Notes: generated by a model not told the origin, from the letters alone. Numbered from the stretch's first letter, positions 31,451-40,557 are shown. The stretch: 64,000 bases of DNA from VRUE01 sp963720805 (GCA_963720805.1 CAVRGT010000005.1:124001-188000); one strand, 5' to 3'. Translations and numbers: made by a program.

Positions 31451-33632
31451 GGCGACCGTCGATGGAACGCCCTGCGGTGTGTGGTGGTTCGGCGGGAGCG
31501 GACCCGGAAGACGAACCTCGCCGGGGAGCGGTCGCGGTTGCCGGCGGGGTCGATCGCGAAGACGCGGAAGACGTGGCGGCCGCGGCGCGACGTGGTAGGT
31601 GCGGGGCGAGCGGCAGGGTCGCCAGCGCTTGCGGTCGAGCTGCAGCGGAAGCGGGCGCCGGGCTCGGAGGCGGCGAAGGCGAAGGCGACCCGGCGGCAGC
31701 GGTGCTGAGGCGGAGAGCAGCCGCCGCTGGGTGGTGGCGCAGACGGGTTGCCGGCGGCGTCCGGTCTGGCTGCGGTGCCTCGGGGCCGGCGGTGCAGGCG
31801 TGGTCACGGGTGGCGGCGGTGGGGGCGGTTCTGTCGCCGGCGGTTCGGGTTCAGGGTCGGGCGGCGTGTCCGGCGGGCGGAAGCTGTTCGGGGCGCGTTC
31901 TTCGACCGACTCGCAGTCGACCGGCGGCCCGTCGACTGTAGGCGGGGCGAAGTCGATCAGCGCCGTGTCGAAGCCTTCGCCGCAGTCGACGATCGGGTCG
32001 GAGTCGCCGGAGTTGGCGAGCAGCAGATCGTCGCCTGCGCCGGCGAAGTAGTTGTCGGGCCCGTCCCGGCCCAGCAGCTGATTGGGGCCGTCGTCGCCGA
32101 CGAGGTTGTCGGCGCCGTTGGTGGCCTCGACGTCCTCGATCGCCTGCAGGCTCGTCAGTTCGTCGGCGCTGCTGCAGTGCGCTTCGCCCTGCGGGCCGAT
32201 CAGCCCGGCGACGTGCTGGGCCATGTCGATCGTCACGCCGGAGCCAAAGTTGGCCCAGTTGGCGTTGTCGCGGTCGGGCGCCGCCGTCGAGCGAGTCGCC
32301 GTCGCAGACCGCGTTGGAGATGAAGAGGTCCTCGCCGGCGCCGGCGTCGAGCTGGTCGGCGCCGCCGTTGTTGGGCAGCGCGTCGTCGCGCCCGGCCGGC
32401 GCTGACCGTGTCGTCACCGGCGCCGTCGACGAGCGCGTCTTCGGTCTCGCCGCCGGTCAGGGAGTCGTCGCCTTCGTTGCCCAGGACGACGACCGAGACT
32501 GTCTTCGGGAAGGTCTGGGCGCGAGGAGGACGTCGTCGCCTCCCAGCCCGGCGAGCAGGATCGAGTCGGGGGTTTCCGGCACTGGGCAGGCGACCGATTC
32601 CCCGCTCGGCGGTGAGCAGCCACCGGCCAGTGCTCGGTCGGGTCGAACTGTCCTTCGCTGCCCGGCGCCAGGGTGAAGGTGACCGCACCGGACCCGTAGC
32701 TCGCCGTCACCCGATCGCTCTTCGTCGCTGCCGGTCAGGTAGACGGCCGGGCCTCCTGGGCCACCCGGAGCCATGACCCCGACCGCGATCGAGCCGGGGT
32801 CGCGCAGTTGGATTTCTTCGCCTGAGAGCTCGCAGTCGTCCGTGGCGACCTGGACGCAGCCGTCTTCTCCGGCGCCGCCGTGGGCGGCATCGCCGCCCCC
32901 GCCGCCCCCGCCGCCATAGATCAGGTCGGCGCCGCCGCCACCGTAGAAGGTTTCCGGTTCGGAGGTGCCGACGATGTAGTCGGGGAACGGGGTGCCGATC
33001 ACGGTCTCGAAGTCGCTGAAGTCGGTCGCCGGTTCGAGCGGCACGTCGAAGCCGCCGCCCGATGGCGCCTGCCCGTTGTTGGCGAAGTCTTCACCCAGGT
33101 TGACGTAGACGCCGCGTCCCTCGGCGGTCGGCGGGAAGCCGGCGTCGGTGAAGAACGAGCTTTCGTTGGGGAAACCCGGAGTCGCCCCGGTGGCGAAGCT
33201 GAGCGTGTCTTCGCCGCCGCCCGAGTCGCCGATCGAGTCGATCGTCGCGTCGCCGCGGTCGAAGTCGTCGCCTTCTTCGCCGTCGAGCGAGTCGGCACCG
33301 AACCCGCCGGAGAGCCGGTCGTTGCCGGGCCCGCCGCGGAGCCGGTCGTCGCCGACCCCGCCGTAGAGCCGGTCGTTGCCTTCGCCGCCGAAAAGGTTGT
33401 CGTTGCCGCGCTGGCCGTAGATCACGTCGTCGCCGCCTTCGCCGAAGACGGTGGTGACGATGCGCGGCATGCGGATCGTGTCGGCGCAGGGCGTGCCGAT
33501 GATCGCCGTCCCGACGGTTTCCGGGCCTTCGGCACAGCTTGGGGCCGCGACGCCGCGGCCGGGGAGCACCAAGAAGGCACATGGCAATGCGACAAGGATT
33601 AGGAGTCGGCAGCATTGCATCCTCCATCTCAT
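31447..33632 (-). pseudogene. Secreted RTX-type calcium-binding repeat protein, multiply frameshifted
   Basis: Starts with a signal peptide ('LLILVALPCAFLVLPGRGVAAP', about residues 9-30) and a run of GGxGxDxxx nonapeptides ('GEGGDDVIYG', 'GGEGNDRLYG', 'GGPGNDRLSG'). The coherent protein then jumps frames near 32718, 32630, 32520, 32400, 32275, 31700 and 31600; each jump restores sensible sequence, ending with 'GRHVFRVFAIDPAGNRDRSP', an Ig-like extracellular motif. Intact length would be about 720 residues. Calcium-binding secreted surface protein by family. Either a decaying gene or a run of sequencing indels. Confidence 0.7.
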
Positions 33633-33741
33633 TCCCCCTTTTCAACAGATTTCAGTCGCGCCAGGAGCGTTTTTAGGCGAATGCGGCCCGAAATGAGCCA
33701 ACCTTGGCTCGACCCACGCGCTGCGATTAGACTGGCCGCCG

Positions 33742-34215
33742 ATGACGAGCGTCGAGGTACAGGGTGTCGAGGGCATGCAGGCCCTGGTCGGGCAGGAGAT
33801 CGGCCCGAGCGAGTGGCGCGTGGTCACTCAACAGGACATCAACACCTTCGCCGACCTCTCCGGCGACGATCAGTGGATCCACGTCGACGTCGAGCGCGCC
33901 AAGGCCGAGAGCCCCTTCGGCACGACGATCGCCCACGGCAACCTGACACTCTCCCTCGTTGACGGCTTCCGCAAGGAGCTGATCTCCGCCACCGGCTTCG
34001 CCCTCGGCGTCAACTACGGCTGGAACAAGATCCGCTTCCCCGCTCCGGTCCCCGTCGACGCCCGCGTCCGCGGCCGCGCCGAGGTCGTCTCGGTCGACGA
34101 GAAGGGCGGCGGCTGGTATGAGGTCGTCACCCGCTTCACGCTCGAGGTCGAGGGCAACGAGAAGCCCTGCTTCGTCGGTGACAGCGTCACGCGGGTGATG
34201 GCGCCGGCCGGCTGA
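33742..34215 (+). CDS. MaoC-like dehydratase (R-specific enoyl-CoA hydratase type)
   Basis: 157 residues from ATG at 33742, hot-dog fold. Catalytic Asp/His region 'FADLSGDDQWIHVDVERAK' and 'GTTIAHGNLTLSL' match the (R)-hydratase signature. It hydrates short enoyl-CoAs or supports fatty-acid/PHA metabolism. The last 79 bases recur at 35396-35474, and a 38-base piece recurs at 36708-36745, each time after accessory genes. Confidence 0.88.
   Translation: MTSVEVQGVEGMQALVGQEIGPSEWRVVTQQDINTFADLSGDDQWIHVDVERAKAESPFGTTIAHGNLTLSLVDGFRKELISATGFALGVNYGWNKIRFPAPVPVDARVRGRAEVVSVDEKGGGWYEVVTRFTLEVEGNEKPCFVGDSVTRVMAPAG
34137..34215 (+). repeat. MaoC 3'-end repeat, copy A (in the intact gene)
   Basis: The parent copy. 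Copy B (35396-35474) has the same length and keeps the reading frame and stop; its first 50 bases are identical, the last third diverged. Copy C (36708-36745) matches 38 bases with two differences. The segments between them hold unrelated accessory genes. Confidence 0.85.
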
Positions 34216-34234
34216 CGGCTGGCACCGTGAGCTT

Positions 34235-34663
34235 TCAGTTACCCCTGGCCAGCTCGACAACCGCGCGTTGAGCACCGGGAAGGGTTCGTGCCGCCGCCGG
34301 GCCCATGATCCGCCGCCAAAGCGGGGCCAGGGCGCCCTCGATGTAGATCGTGTTGGTGAGGCGACTGCCGCCGTCCTCGGTTGACTCGACCAGATGACGG
34401 TGGCCCATACGGGCTCCGGGCATGCGCGACTCGTCGGTGAAGAGACGGCCCTCCTCGAACTCGACGACGTTGAAGCGCAGACGCAGGCCGGTGCCGAAGA
34501 CGATCTTCGCCTTGGCGCCCAGTGCAAGCGGCCCGTCGAGGCGGGCGCGCTTGATCTCGGCGTTCCACTTCGGCCACGCCTCGGCGTTCGCGTAGGCCCT
34601 CTTCCAAACGGCCGCCGGCGCAACCTCGGCCTCCAGCGTGCTTGTCGTTTCCCATCGACTCAT
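34235..34663 (-). CDS. SRPBCC-family (polyketide cyclase/dehydrase-like) protein
   Basis: 142 residues. 'MSRWETTSTLEAEVAPAAVW' and 'NAEAWPKWNAEIKRARLDGP' match the first strands and helix of the START/SRPBCC fold; 'GGSRLTNTIYIEG' and the long C-terminal helix complete it. Binds a hydrophobic ligand; catalytic role unknown. Overlaps the TetR gene by 4 bases, so the pair is an operon, and the regulator may respond to the same ligand (inference). Confidence 0.8.
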   Translation of the reverse strand: MSRWETTSTLEAEVAPAAVWKRAYANAEAWPKWNAEIKRARLDGPLALGAKAKIVFGTGLRLRFNVVEFEEGRLFTDESRMPGARMGHRHLVESTEDGGSRLTNTIYIEGALAPLWRRIMGPAAARTLPGAQRAVVELARGN

Positions 34664-35247
34664 CGGTAAAGCCCCTCCCCAAGCAATTCCACGTTTGCGG
34701 TGACCCAGCGATCCAGGGTCGCCTCCTCCAACAGAGATCCGTCCAGCGCCTGCTGTTCAAGCAGGGGCATGAAGCTGAGTGGAGCCCAGATCAGGAAGAA
34801 GTGCTGAAGCGTGGCCCAGAACCGGTCGGCGTTCTCGCGTAGGGCGCCCTTCTCGGCGAGCGCGTCGATCTCGGCGCGGCCTCCCTCGATCATCATGCGA
34901 AAGAGGCGGGCGCTACCAGGAGTCCCCTCGACAAGCGCCCGGCCGAGATAGGCGCAAGCCTCGGGGTGCGCCCGCATCACTCGGGCGGTCTGCGCGGCGC
35001 GCCGGCGCAGCAGGTCGGGGCCTTCGACCGGGTCTTCCGAGTCATAGGCGGAGCCGAACTTCCACAGGGCGACCTCATCGACCGCAGCGACCAGACCCTC
35101 CTTACCGCCGAAGTGGTGGACGACAAGGGCCGGCGACACTCCTGCGACCTTGGCGATTTCCCGCAGGGACGTTGCATCGATCCCGTGCTCGCCGAAAAGG
35201 CGAAGCGCAGATTGGACTATCGAGTCTCTGGAAGTTGTTGAACGCAT
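34660..35247 (-). CDS. TetR-family transcriptional regulator
   Basis: 195 residues. N-terminal helix-turn-helix: 'RDSIVQSALRLFGEHGIDA', 'TSLREIAKVAGVSPALVVHH' and 'FGGKEGLVAAVD'. The C-terminal ligand domain resembles TetR_C of regulators of efflux or catabolic genes. Upstream of the SRPBCC gene on the same strand. A palindrome lies just before its start. Confidence 0.9.
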   Translation of the reverse strand: MRSTTSRDSIVQSALRLFGEHGIDATSLREIAKVAGVSPALVVHHFGGKEGLVAAVDEVALWKFGSAYDSEDPVEGPDLLRRRAAQTARVMRAHPEACAYLGRALVEGTPGSARLFRMMIEGGRAEIDALAEKGALRENADRFWATLQHFFLIWAPLSFMPLLEQQALDGSLLEEATLDRWVTANVELLGEGLYR

Positions 35248-35256
35248 GTTTAGTCA

Positions 35257-35264
35257 CTGTACAG
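35257..35264 (-). promoter_or_regulatory. Possible TetR operator core
   Basis: ctgtacag, a perfect 8-base palindrome about 10 bases upstream of the TetR start codon, in an AT-richer stretch (gtttagtcactgtacagatg). Position suits autorepression. The symmetry is short, so confidence is low. Confidence 0.35.
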
Positions 35265-35395
35265 ATGTTCAGCGACTGGGCGGCGGCCGATGGCAGGTGG
35301 TCACCCCGCGCTGCTCGATAGCGCAGCTGTACTCGCTTGACATGTACATAGCGTCGCGCTCACTGGGTACAACTGCTGCGGTGCCGCTCAACCCC

Positions 35396-35474
35396 CACGC
35401 TCGAGGTCGAGGGCAACGAGAAGCCCTGCTTCGTCGGTGACTCGGTGACGCGGGTGATGGCAGCGACTGACTGA
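35396..35474 (+). repeat. MaoC 3'-end repeat, copy B (orphan)
   Basis: 79 bases encoding the last 25 residues of the MaoC protein ('LEVEGNEKPCFVGDSVTRVM') plus a stop, with no upstream gene body. Identical to copy A for about 50 bases and diverged after that ('AATD' instead of 'APAG' at the end). It closes the SRPBCC-TetR segment. The rest of 35248-35520 holds no gene. Confidence 0.88.
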
Positions 35475-35520
35475 CGCAGGTCCGACTGAGAGCCGCCGAA
35501 GCCCCTGCCATCCTCGGTGG

Positions 35521-35760
35521 GTGGCGCAGACAAAAGCTATCTACTATCGCGACAAGCGCGGGGTCAAACCGGTCAACCGGTTCATCGATGGGCTGCCGGC
35601 GAAGAGGGCTGCCGAGAGAAGGACACCGGTGTGGTGCCAGGCGTCGAGAAGACGACGGCGAAGCGCCGCATGGTGGACTTCAAGCGACGGATGGACACCG
35701 AGCCACGAGTGCCTCCGCGGGCAGCGGGTCAAGATGCTCCGCTCCCGCCGAAGAAGAAGT
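35521..35760 (+). pseudogene. Remnant of a HigB/RelE-type toxin
   Basis: Starts GTG at 35521 with 'AIYYRDKRGVKPVNRFIDGL', a good match to the N-terminus of Gp49/HigB-type toxins. The frame is then lost: a later piece in another frame ('DFKRRMDTEP') fits only loosely, and the central catalytic part is missing. It precedes an equally damaged HTH antitoxin, the usual HigB-HigA order. Non-functional. Confidence 0.6.
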
Positions 35761-35793
35761 GAAAAATTTATCTATTTAGATAAACGCGCCACC

Positions 35794-36018
35794 GTGAGCG
35801 CCGAGGTCGACAACCACATCAGCTGACCCAGCAGGAGGTTGTCAAGCGGGTCGAAACGTCCCACTCCTTCGTCTCGAGGGCCGAGGGCGACGACCCCGGT
35901 GCTCAAGCGCATCCTCGCCGTGCTGGATGAGGAGTTGCTGATTGGCATCGAGCGCCAAGTTCCCGATGAGGAGCCAGAGCGCGAGGTGGCACCCGCTCCG
36001 AAACTCGCTGCTGCCTGA
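35794..36018 (+). pseudogene. Remnant of a HigA/XRE-type antitoxin
   Basis: Fragments of a lambda-repressor-like HTH can be followed across two frames: 'LTQQEVVKRVETSHSFVSRA' (the HTH core), then, after a shift, 'VLKRILAVLDEELLIGIERQ' and the end 'PKLAAA'. At least one frameshift and a small deletion separate them. Pairs with the toxin remnant upstream. Confidence 0.6.
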
Positions 36019-36700
36019 TAGACACCCCATCCATGGGACAAGATCATGGTCTGCGGTTGACGAATACGTGGACGGCTTGCTTGCGCCGCACGATCCGGCA
36101 CTGAAGGCAGCGCTGGAGACCAGTGAGAAGGCAGGGCTACCGGAGATCCAAGTCTCGCCCTCGCAGGGCAAGCTGCTGAACTTGCTGGCAAGAGCCCTCG
36201 GCGCGAAGGCAATCTTGGAGTTCGGCACGCTTGGCGGCTACAGCACGATCTGGTTGGCCAGGGCGCTGACCGAAGGTGGCGGCCTCATTACGCTGGAGGC
36301 CGACGCCGCCTACGCTGAGGTGGCCCGAGGGAACATTGAAAAAGCCGGATTGGCGGAGATCGTTGACCTTCGGGTAGGGGCAGCATTGGAGCTGCTTCCA
36401 GGGCTGGAGGACGAGGGTGCTGGTCCATTCGACTTGACCTTCATCGACGCCGACAAGATCAATAGCCCTGCCTACTTCGCCTGGGCGCTTGACCACTCTC
36501 GCGCCGGAAGCCTGATCGTCGCCGACAACGTGGTGCGTGCAGGCGGATTGGCGCACGAGTGCAGTGATGACCCAAAGGTCCAGGCGCAGCGCCGTCTGCA
36601 TGAGCTGATTGCAGCCGAGCCCCGCGTCAGCGCCACGACGATCCAAACTGTAGGTCGCAAGGGCTACGACGGGTTCACGCTGGCGTTGGTAATCGGGTAG
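35942..36700 (+). CDS. SAM-dependent O-methyltransferase (caffeoyl-CoA OMT-like family)
   Basis: 252 residues as read. Class I methyltransferase core: 'ILEFGTLGGYSTIWLARAL' (motif I), 'LITLEADAAYAEVARGN', 'FDLTFIDADKINSPAYF' (metal-binding Asp region) and 'GSLIVADNVVRAGG'. The conserved family sequence begins around 'SWSAVDEYVDGLLAP'. The roughly 35 residues before it come from the antitoxin remnant in another frame, so the natural N-terminus was probably lost or the start is non-canonical. Substrate unknown; catechol-type O-methylation is typical. Confidence 0.75.
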   Translation: MASSAKFPMRSQSARWHPLRNSLLPDRHPIHGTRSWSAVDEYVDGLLAPHDPALKAALETSEKAGLPEIQVSPSQGKLLNLLARALGAKAILEFGTLGGYSTIWLARALTEGGGLITLEADAAYAEVARGNIEKAGLAEIVDLRVGAALELLPGLEDEGAGPFDLTFIDADKINSPAYFAWALDHSRAGSLIVADNVVRAGGLAHECSDDPKVQAQRRLHELIAAEPRVSATTIQTVGRKGYDGFTLALVIG

Positions 36701-36707
36701 CCAAATC

Positions 36708-36745
36708 GCCCTGCTTCGTCGGTGACAGCGTCACTCGCGTGATGG
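36708..36745 (+). repeat. MaoC 3'-end repeat, copy C (fragment)
   Basis: 38 bases equal to 34164-34201 of the MaoC gene except for two positions. It sits between the methyltransferase stop and the 3' end of the GNAT gene on the other strand, whose last codons run into it. Confidence 0.7.
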
Positions 36746-37333
36746 CTCCCGCCACATAGTCGTCACGCTGTGCCGGCCTTCGGGGGTCGAGAGCTCCCCG
36801 TGAGGCCTGAATCCAAGGCGTTCGTATCTAGCGTTATTGGCAGGGTTGCTCGACTCCAGATAAGCGGGCATTTCCTCGGCGTCGATTTGGGCCAGGTTCG
36901 CTGACAGCAGATCCATTCCGAGTCCGCGGCCGCGATGGTCCGGGTGGGTGCCGAGCAGGCTCAGGTAGTAGAAGTCTTGGTCATTGGGATGGGCTATGTC
37001 GAACTGCTCCATCACTTTCAGTACGGGTTCTGCGTGGGCACCCAGTTCGGCGGTCAGGAAGGGCTCGAGCTTGGCCTCGGCCTCGTCGCTGAGCTCGCTC
37101 TTCCCCGGCGGCGTCCAGACGGCCACGGCGGTTGCTTGGTCTGTGGTCCAGACCCAGCCGTTCGGAATCGCGCTCTCGACGAAGAGGCCGAAGAAGGCCT
37201 CGTATTGCGCCGGTCGCTTCTCGTCATCCGGAAAGGCCCAGCTCCAGAGGGGGTCGGCGTCGAAGGCGGCGCTCAGCGTTGCGGTGACCGCAGCGGCGTC
37301 GGCTGCGGTCACCCGCCTCGGGCTACCCTCCAT
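36731..37333 (-). CDS. GNAT-family N-acetyltransferase
   Basis: 200 residues. Acetyl-CoA-binding motif 'DFYYLSLLGTHPDHRGRGLG' followed by 'MDLLSANLAQIDAEEMPAYL' and 'NARYERLGFRPHGEL'. The end 'TTMWREPSRE' is normal for the family up to 'MWREP', while the last three codons and the stop lie in MaoC repeat copy C. Acceptor substrate unknown. Stands 8 bases from the stop of the cupredoxin gene, same strand. Confidence 0.85.
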   Translation of the reverse strand: MEGSPRRVTAADAAAVTATLSAAFDADPLWSWAFPDDEKRPAQYEAFFGLFVESAIPNGWVWTTDQATAVAVWTPPGKSELSDEAEAKLEPFLTAELGAHAEPVLKVMEQFDIAHPNDQDFYYLSLLGTHPDHRGRGLGMDLLSANLAQIDAEEMPAYLESSNPANNARYERLGFRPHGELSTPEGRHSVTTMWREPSRE

Positions 37334-37341
37334 GAGTTCCG

Positions 37342-37791
37342 CTACTTGACGGTGAGGGTGCCTTCCATGCCGGCTTCGCGGTGGCCTGGCACGGTGCAGA
37401 AGTAGGTGTAGGTACCGGGCTTGAGGTCAACGGTGGTGGTGTCGGAACCGCTGGCGATCAGTTCGGTCGCGCCGAGTTCTTCGCCGTTGGCGTTTTCGAT
37501 CGCGACATCGTGGGTGAGCGCCTGGGGATTGTTGAATTCGACCGTCACCTTGCCGGCCTTGGCGGTCTCGCTGGTCGAGGTGTAGGCGAGTTCGCCCTTG
37601 GGGTCGGCTTCGAACTCGACGGTTGAGGACGAGCTGCCGCCACCGCTTTCTTCCTTGGCGGCGCCCTGCTCGGCCTGGCTTTCGCCCCCGCTTGCTTCCG
37701 TGGTGCTCGAGCTGCTGTCGCTGCTGCTGCCGCAGGCGACCAGAGCAAGTGCCGCGATGGCCAGGACTAGAAATGCGACGACCTTCTTCAT
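37342..37791 (-). CDS. Cupredoxin (plastocyanin-like) lipoprotein
   Basis: 149 residues. Lipobox 'AIAALALVACGSSSD' predicts a lipidated, surface-anchored protein, followed by a Ser/Glu/Gly-rich linker to about residue 55. The C-terminal domain has type-1 copper ligands: His in 'ALTHDVAIEN', Cys and His in 'YTYFCTVPGHREAGM', and the axial Met. It is probably a small extracytoplasmic electron carrier or copper-handling protein. Confidence 0.88.
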   Translation of the reverse strand: MKKVVAFLVLAIAALALVACGSSSDSSSSTTEASGGESQAEQGAAKEESGGGSSSSTVEFEADPKGELAYTSTSETAKAGKVTVEFNNPQALTHDVAIENANGEELGATELIASGSDTTTVDLKPGTYTYFCTVPGHREAGMEGTLTVK

Positions 37792-37866
37792 GACTGGGGA
37801 GTCCTTTCCTGGGGGACGAATGCTCCGGAAGACTGTAGCTGCATACGCGGGGGATTCGTCTCTGGT

Positions 37867-38676
37867 TCAGCGGCCCTTGAAATCAGGCTTTTCGCCACTG
37901 AAGAAGGCGATCGCACCTTCACGCAGATCCTCGGTCGCCATGCTGTCGGCGATCCCGTGGCGCTCCAACTGCAGATGCTCGGTGATGCCGTTCTCGATGC
38001 TGACCCCACAGAGTCGCTTGGCCATCTTTACGTAGTGCGGCGCCATCTTCGCCAGCTTCTCGGCCTTGGCGCGGGCGGCCTCGATCAGTGCGGCGGGCGC
38101 GACCACCTCCGAGACGAGGCCCTCCTCGAGCGCCTCGGCTGCGGTCAGGTTGGGGTCCTCCAAGAGGATTTCCAGCGCCCGGCTGGGTCCAACGATGCGC
38201 GGCAGAAAGTAGGTCATGCCGCCGTCCGGTGAGGCGCCGATCCGCCCGTAGGCGCAGGCGAGGAAGGTCGTTTCAGAGGCGATGCGGAAATCACAGGCGA
38301 GCGCCAGCGAGAACCCTGCCCCGGCCGCCGGCCCGTTGAGCGCGGCGATGACCGGGTACGGCACTCGGCGCAGATCGATGATCGCCGTGTGCAGCGCCTC
38401 GGCGCCGCGACGGACCTGTGCCGGCAGGTCGATCGAGTCGTCTTCTACGCCGGCTTTAAAGCCGTTGATGTCGCCACCCGAACAGAAGGCGTTGCCGGCG
38501 CCGGTCACGATTAGGCCGCGCAGTGGCGCCTGGTCGGCGAGCCAGGCGAAGGCGGTGCCCAGATCGAGGATCATCTCCGGGCTCATCGCGTTGAAGACGT
38601 CGGGCCGATCGAGGGTCAGGGTGCCGATCTCGCCGTCGATCTCGATCTTCAGTGTGTTCAGCTCAGGGGGGTTCAT
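37867..38676 (-). CDS. Enoyl-CoA hydratase/isomerase family protein
   Basis: 269 residues, crotonase fold. Oxyanion-hole regions 'VTGAGNAFCSGGDINGFK' and 'AALNGPAAGAGFSLALACDF' are typical, and 'YGRIGASPDGGMTYFLPRIV' resembles PaaG-type hydratase/isomerases. The C-terminal helix segment is complete. Probably acts in fatty-acid or aromatic-acid beta-oxidation. Divergent from uvrC. Confidence 0.9.
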   Translation of the reverse strand: MNPPELNTLKIEIDGEIGTLTLDRPDVFNAMSPEMILDLGTAFAWLADQAPLRGLIVTGAGNAFCSGGDINGFKAGVEDDSIDLPAQVRRGAEALHTAIIDLRRVPYPVIAALNGPAAGAGFSLALACDFRIASETTFLACAYGRIGASPDGGMTYFLPRIVGPSRALEILLEDPNLTAAEALEEGLVSEVVAPAALIEAARAKAEKLAKMAPHYVKMAKRLCGVSIENGITEHLQLERHGIADSMATEDLREGAIAFFSGEKPDFKGR

Positions 38677-38703
38677 GTGGGCCGCAGCCTACCCTGTGCG
38701 GGT

Positions 38704-40557
38704 ATGGACGAGAGAATTCGCGAGCTGCCCGATTCTCCGGGCGTCTACCTTTTCCACGGCGCCGACGGCGAGACCCTCTACGTCGGCAAGGCGCGCTCGA
38801 TCCGCAAGCGGGTCAACTCGCACTTCTCGGCCAAGGGTGAGGGGCGGATGACCTCGAAGGTCGACCGCATCGAGTTCCTCGCGACCTCGACTGAGGCCGA
38901 GGCGCTGCTGACCGAGCAGACCTTCATCAAGCGCCACCGGCCGCGCTTCAACATCCGCCTGCGCGACGACAAGTCCTACCCCTACGTCTGCGTCAGCCTC
39001 GACGAGGACTACCCGCGGGTCTACTTCACCCGTGAGAAGCACCGGCCGGGCCGCGCCTACTTCGGGCCGTTCTCCAGCGCCAAGCGGGTGCGCGAGACCC
39101 TCGATCTGCTCGGCAAGCTCTTCCAGTTCCGTACCTGCGAGGGCGCCGAGCCCGGCCGGCGCTCCGGCAGCCCCTGCCTCGACTACTACATCAAGCGCTG
39201 CGGGGCGCCATGTGTGGGCTACATCAGCCAGGAGGAGTACCGCCACAACATCGACGCGATCATCGACTTCCTCTCCGGCCGCTACCGCCAGGTCGAGGCC
39301 GACGAGCGCGAGAAGATGGAGGCGGCGGCGGGGCGGCACGAGTTCGAGCGCGCCGCCCTGCACCGCGATCGCCTGGCGGCGATTTCCTCGCTGTTCGAGC
39401 GCCAGCGGGTCGCCGGTGGCACGGTCGGCACGGCGGACCTGATCGGGGTCGCCGCCGAGGGTCAGGACGCCAACGCCCAGGTCTTCCAGGTCCGCGACGG
39501 CATCCTCGCCGAGCGCCAGAGCTTCTACCTCGACAACCAGGCCGAACGCGATCTCGCCGAGGTCGCCGAGGAGTTCGTCGGCCAGTACTACTCGGCCTCG
39601 CCCGCGATGCCGCGCACGGTGATCGTCGGCCCCTACCTGAGCGAGCGGGCCGAGCTGCTCGAGGCGGCGCTGAGCGAGCGCCGCGGCAGCGCGGTCGAGG
39701 TGCGGGTCGCCGAGCGCGGCGACAAGCGCCGCCTGCGCGAGCTGGCCGAGCGCAACGCCAAGCTCGCCCTCGACCAGGACCGGCTGCGCCGCGAGCACCG
39801 CCGCCAACGCCGGGTCGAGTCGCTGGCCAGCCTGCGCGACGCGCTCGGCATGGCCGACCTGCCGGTGCGGATCGAGGGCTTCGACATCTCCACCATCGGC
39901 GGCGAGCACACCGTTGCCTCGATGGTGGTGTTCGAGGGGGGTGCGACCAAGAAGTCCGACTACCGGCGCTTCCGCGTCCGCGGCGAGGGCGGCGAGGGAC
40001 GCGGCGGCGGTCCCGATGACTTCGCCTCGATGGAAGAGATCCTCGGGCGGCGGATGAACCGCTACCTCGAGCAGGTCGATCTCTCGCCGCACGACAGCAA
40101 GCGCGACGCCAGCTTCTCGGCATTGCCCGCGCTGGTCATGATCGACGGCGGCAAGGGCCAGCTCGCGGCGGGGATGCGGGCGTTGAAGCCCTTCGTCGAC
40201 CGCGGTGTCACCGTGATCAGCCTCGCCAAGCGCGAGGAGGAGGTTTTCGTACCGGGGCGCTCGGAGCCGATCGATCTCGCCGCCGACTCGGAGGCCTCGA
40301 AGCTGTTGCAACGGGTCCGCGACGAGGCGCACCGCTTCGCGATCGAGCATCACCGCGGCCGCCGCGACCGGGCGATGACCGGCTCGGTGCTCGACGAGCT
40401 GAAGGGGATCGGGCCGGTCCGCAAGCGCGCCCTGCTGCAGCATTTCGGCTCCCCAGAGCGCTTCCTCGCCGCCGGCCGCGAGGAACTGGAAATGGTGCCC
40501 GGCCTGCCTGGCAAGGTAGCGCGGGAGATCCACGAGCAACTCAACAGGACGGGCTGA
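38704..40557 (+). CDS. uvrC: Excinuclease ABC subunit C, UvrC
   Basis: 617 residues. GIY-YIG nuclease 'DSPGVYLFHGADGETLYVGK' at the N-terminus, a Cys-containing linker ('CGAPCVGYISQEEY'), the UVR motif region 'EREKMEAAAGRHEFERAALH', the RNase H-like endonuclease ('IEGFDISTIGGEHTVASMVV') and a C-terminal HhH pair ('LDELKGIGPVRKRALLQHFG'). Makes both incisions in nucleotide excision repair. ATG at 38704 chosen at the conserved N-terminus. Stop overlaps the rapZ start (TGATG). Confidence 0.97.
   Translation: MDERIRELPDSPGVYLFHGADGETLYVGKARSIRKRVNSHFSAKGEGRMTSKVDRIEFLATSTEAEALLTEQTFIKRHRPRFNIRLRDDKSYPYVCVSLDEDYPRVYFTREKHRPGRAYFGPFSSAKRVRETLDLLGKLFQFRTCEGAEPGRRSGSPCLDYYIKRCGAPCVGYISQEEYRHNIDAIIDFLSGRYRQVEADEREKMEAAAGRHEFERAALHRDRLAAISSLFERQRVAGGTVGTADLIGVAAEGQDANAQVFQVRDGILAERQSFYLDNQAERDLAEVAEEFVGQYYSASPAMPRTVIVGPYLSERAELLEAALSERRGSAVEVRVAERGDKRRLRELAERNAKLALDQDRLRREHRRQRRVESLASLRDALGMADLPVRIEGFDISTIGGEHTVASMVVFEGGATKKSDYRRFRVRGEGGEGRGGGPDDFASMEEILGRRMNRYLEQVDLSPHDSKRDASFSALPALVMIDGGKGQLAAGMRALKPFVDRGVTVISLAKREEEVFVPGRSEPIDLAADSEASKLLQRVRDEAHRFAIEHHRGRRDRAMTGSVLDELKGIGPVRKRALLQHFGSPERFLAAGREELEMVPGLPGKVAREIHEQLNRTG

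Noticed and set aside
36746..36759. Extending MaoC repeat copy C to the TAG at 36757-36759
   Set aside because: These bases also encode the family-typical MWREP end of the GNAT protein on the other strand, so similarity to the MaoC tail beyond 36745 is probably coincidental.
38689..40539. Long minus-strand open frame (616 codons) opposite uvrC
   Set aside because: Shadow of uvrC, which is complete with GIY-YIG, UVR and HhH regions. The same applies to the large antisense frames opposite gpmI, gap/pgk and the glycine-rich gene.
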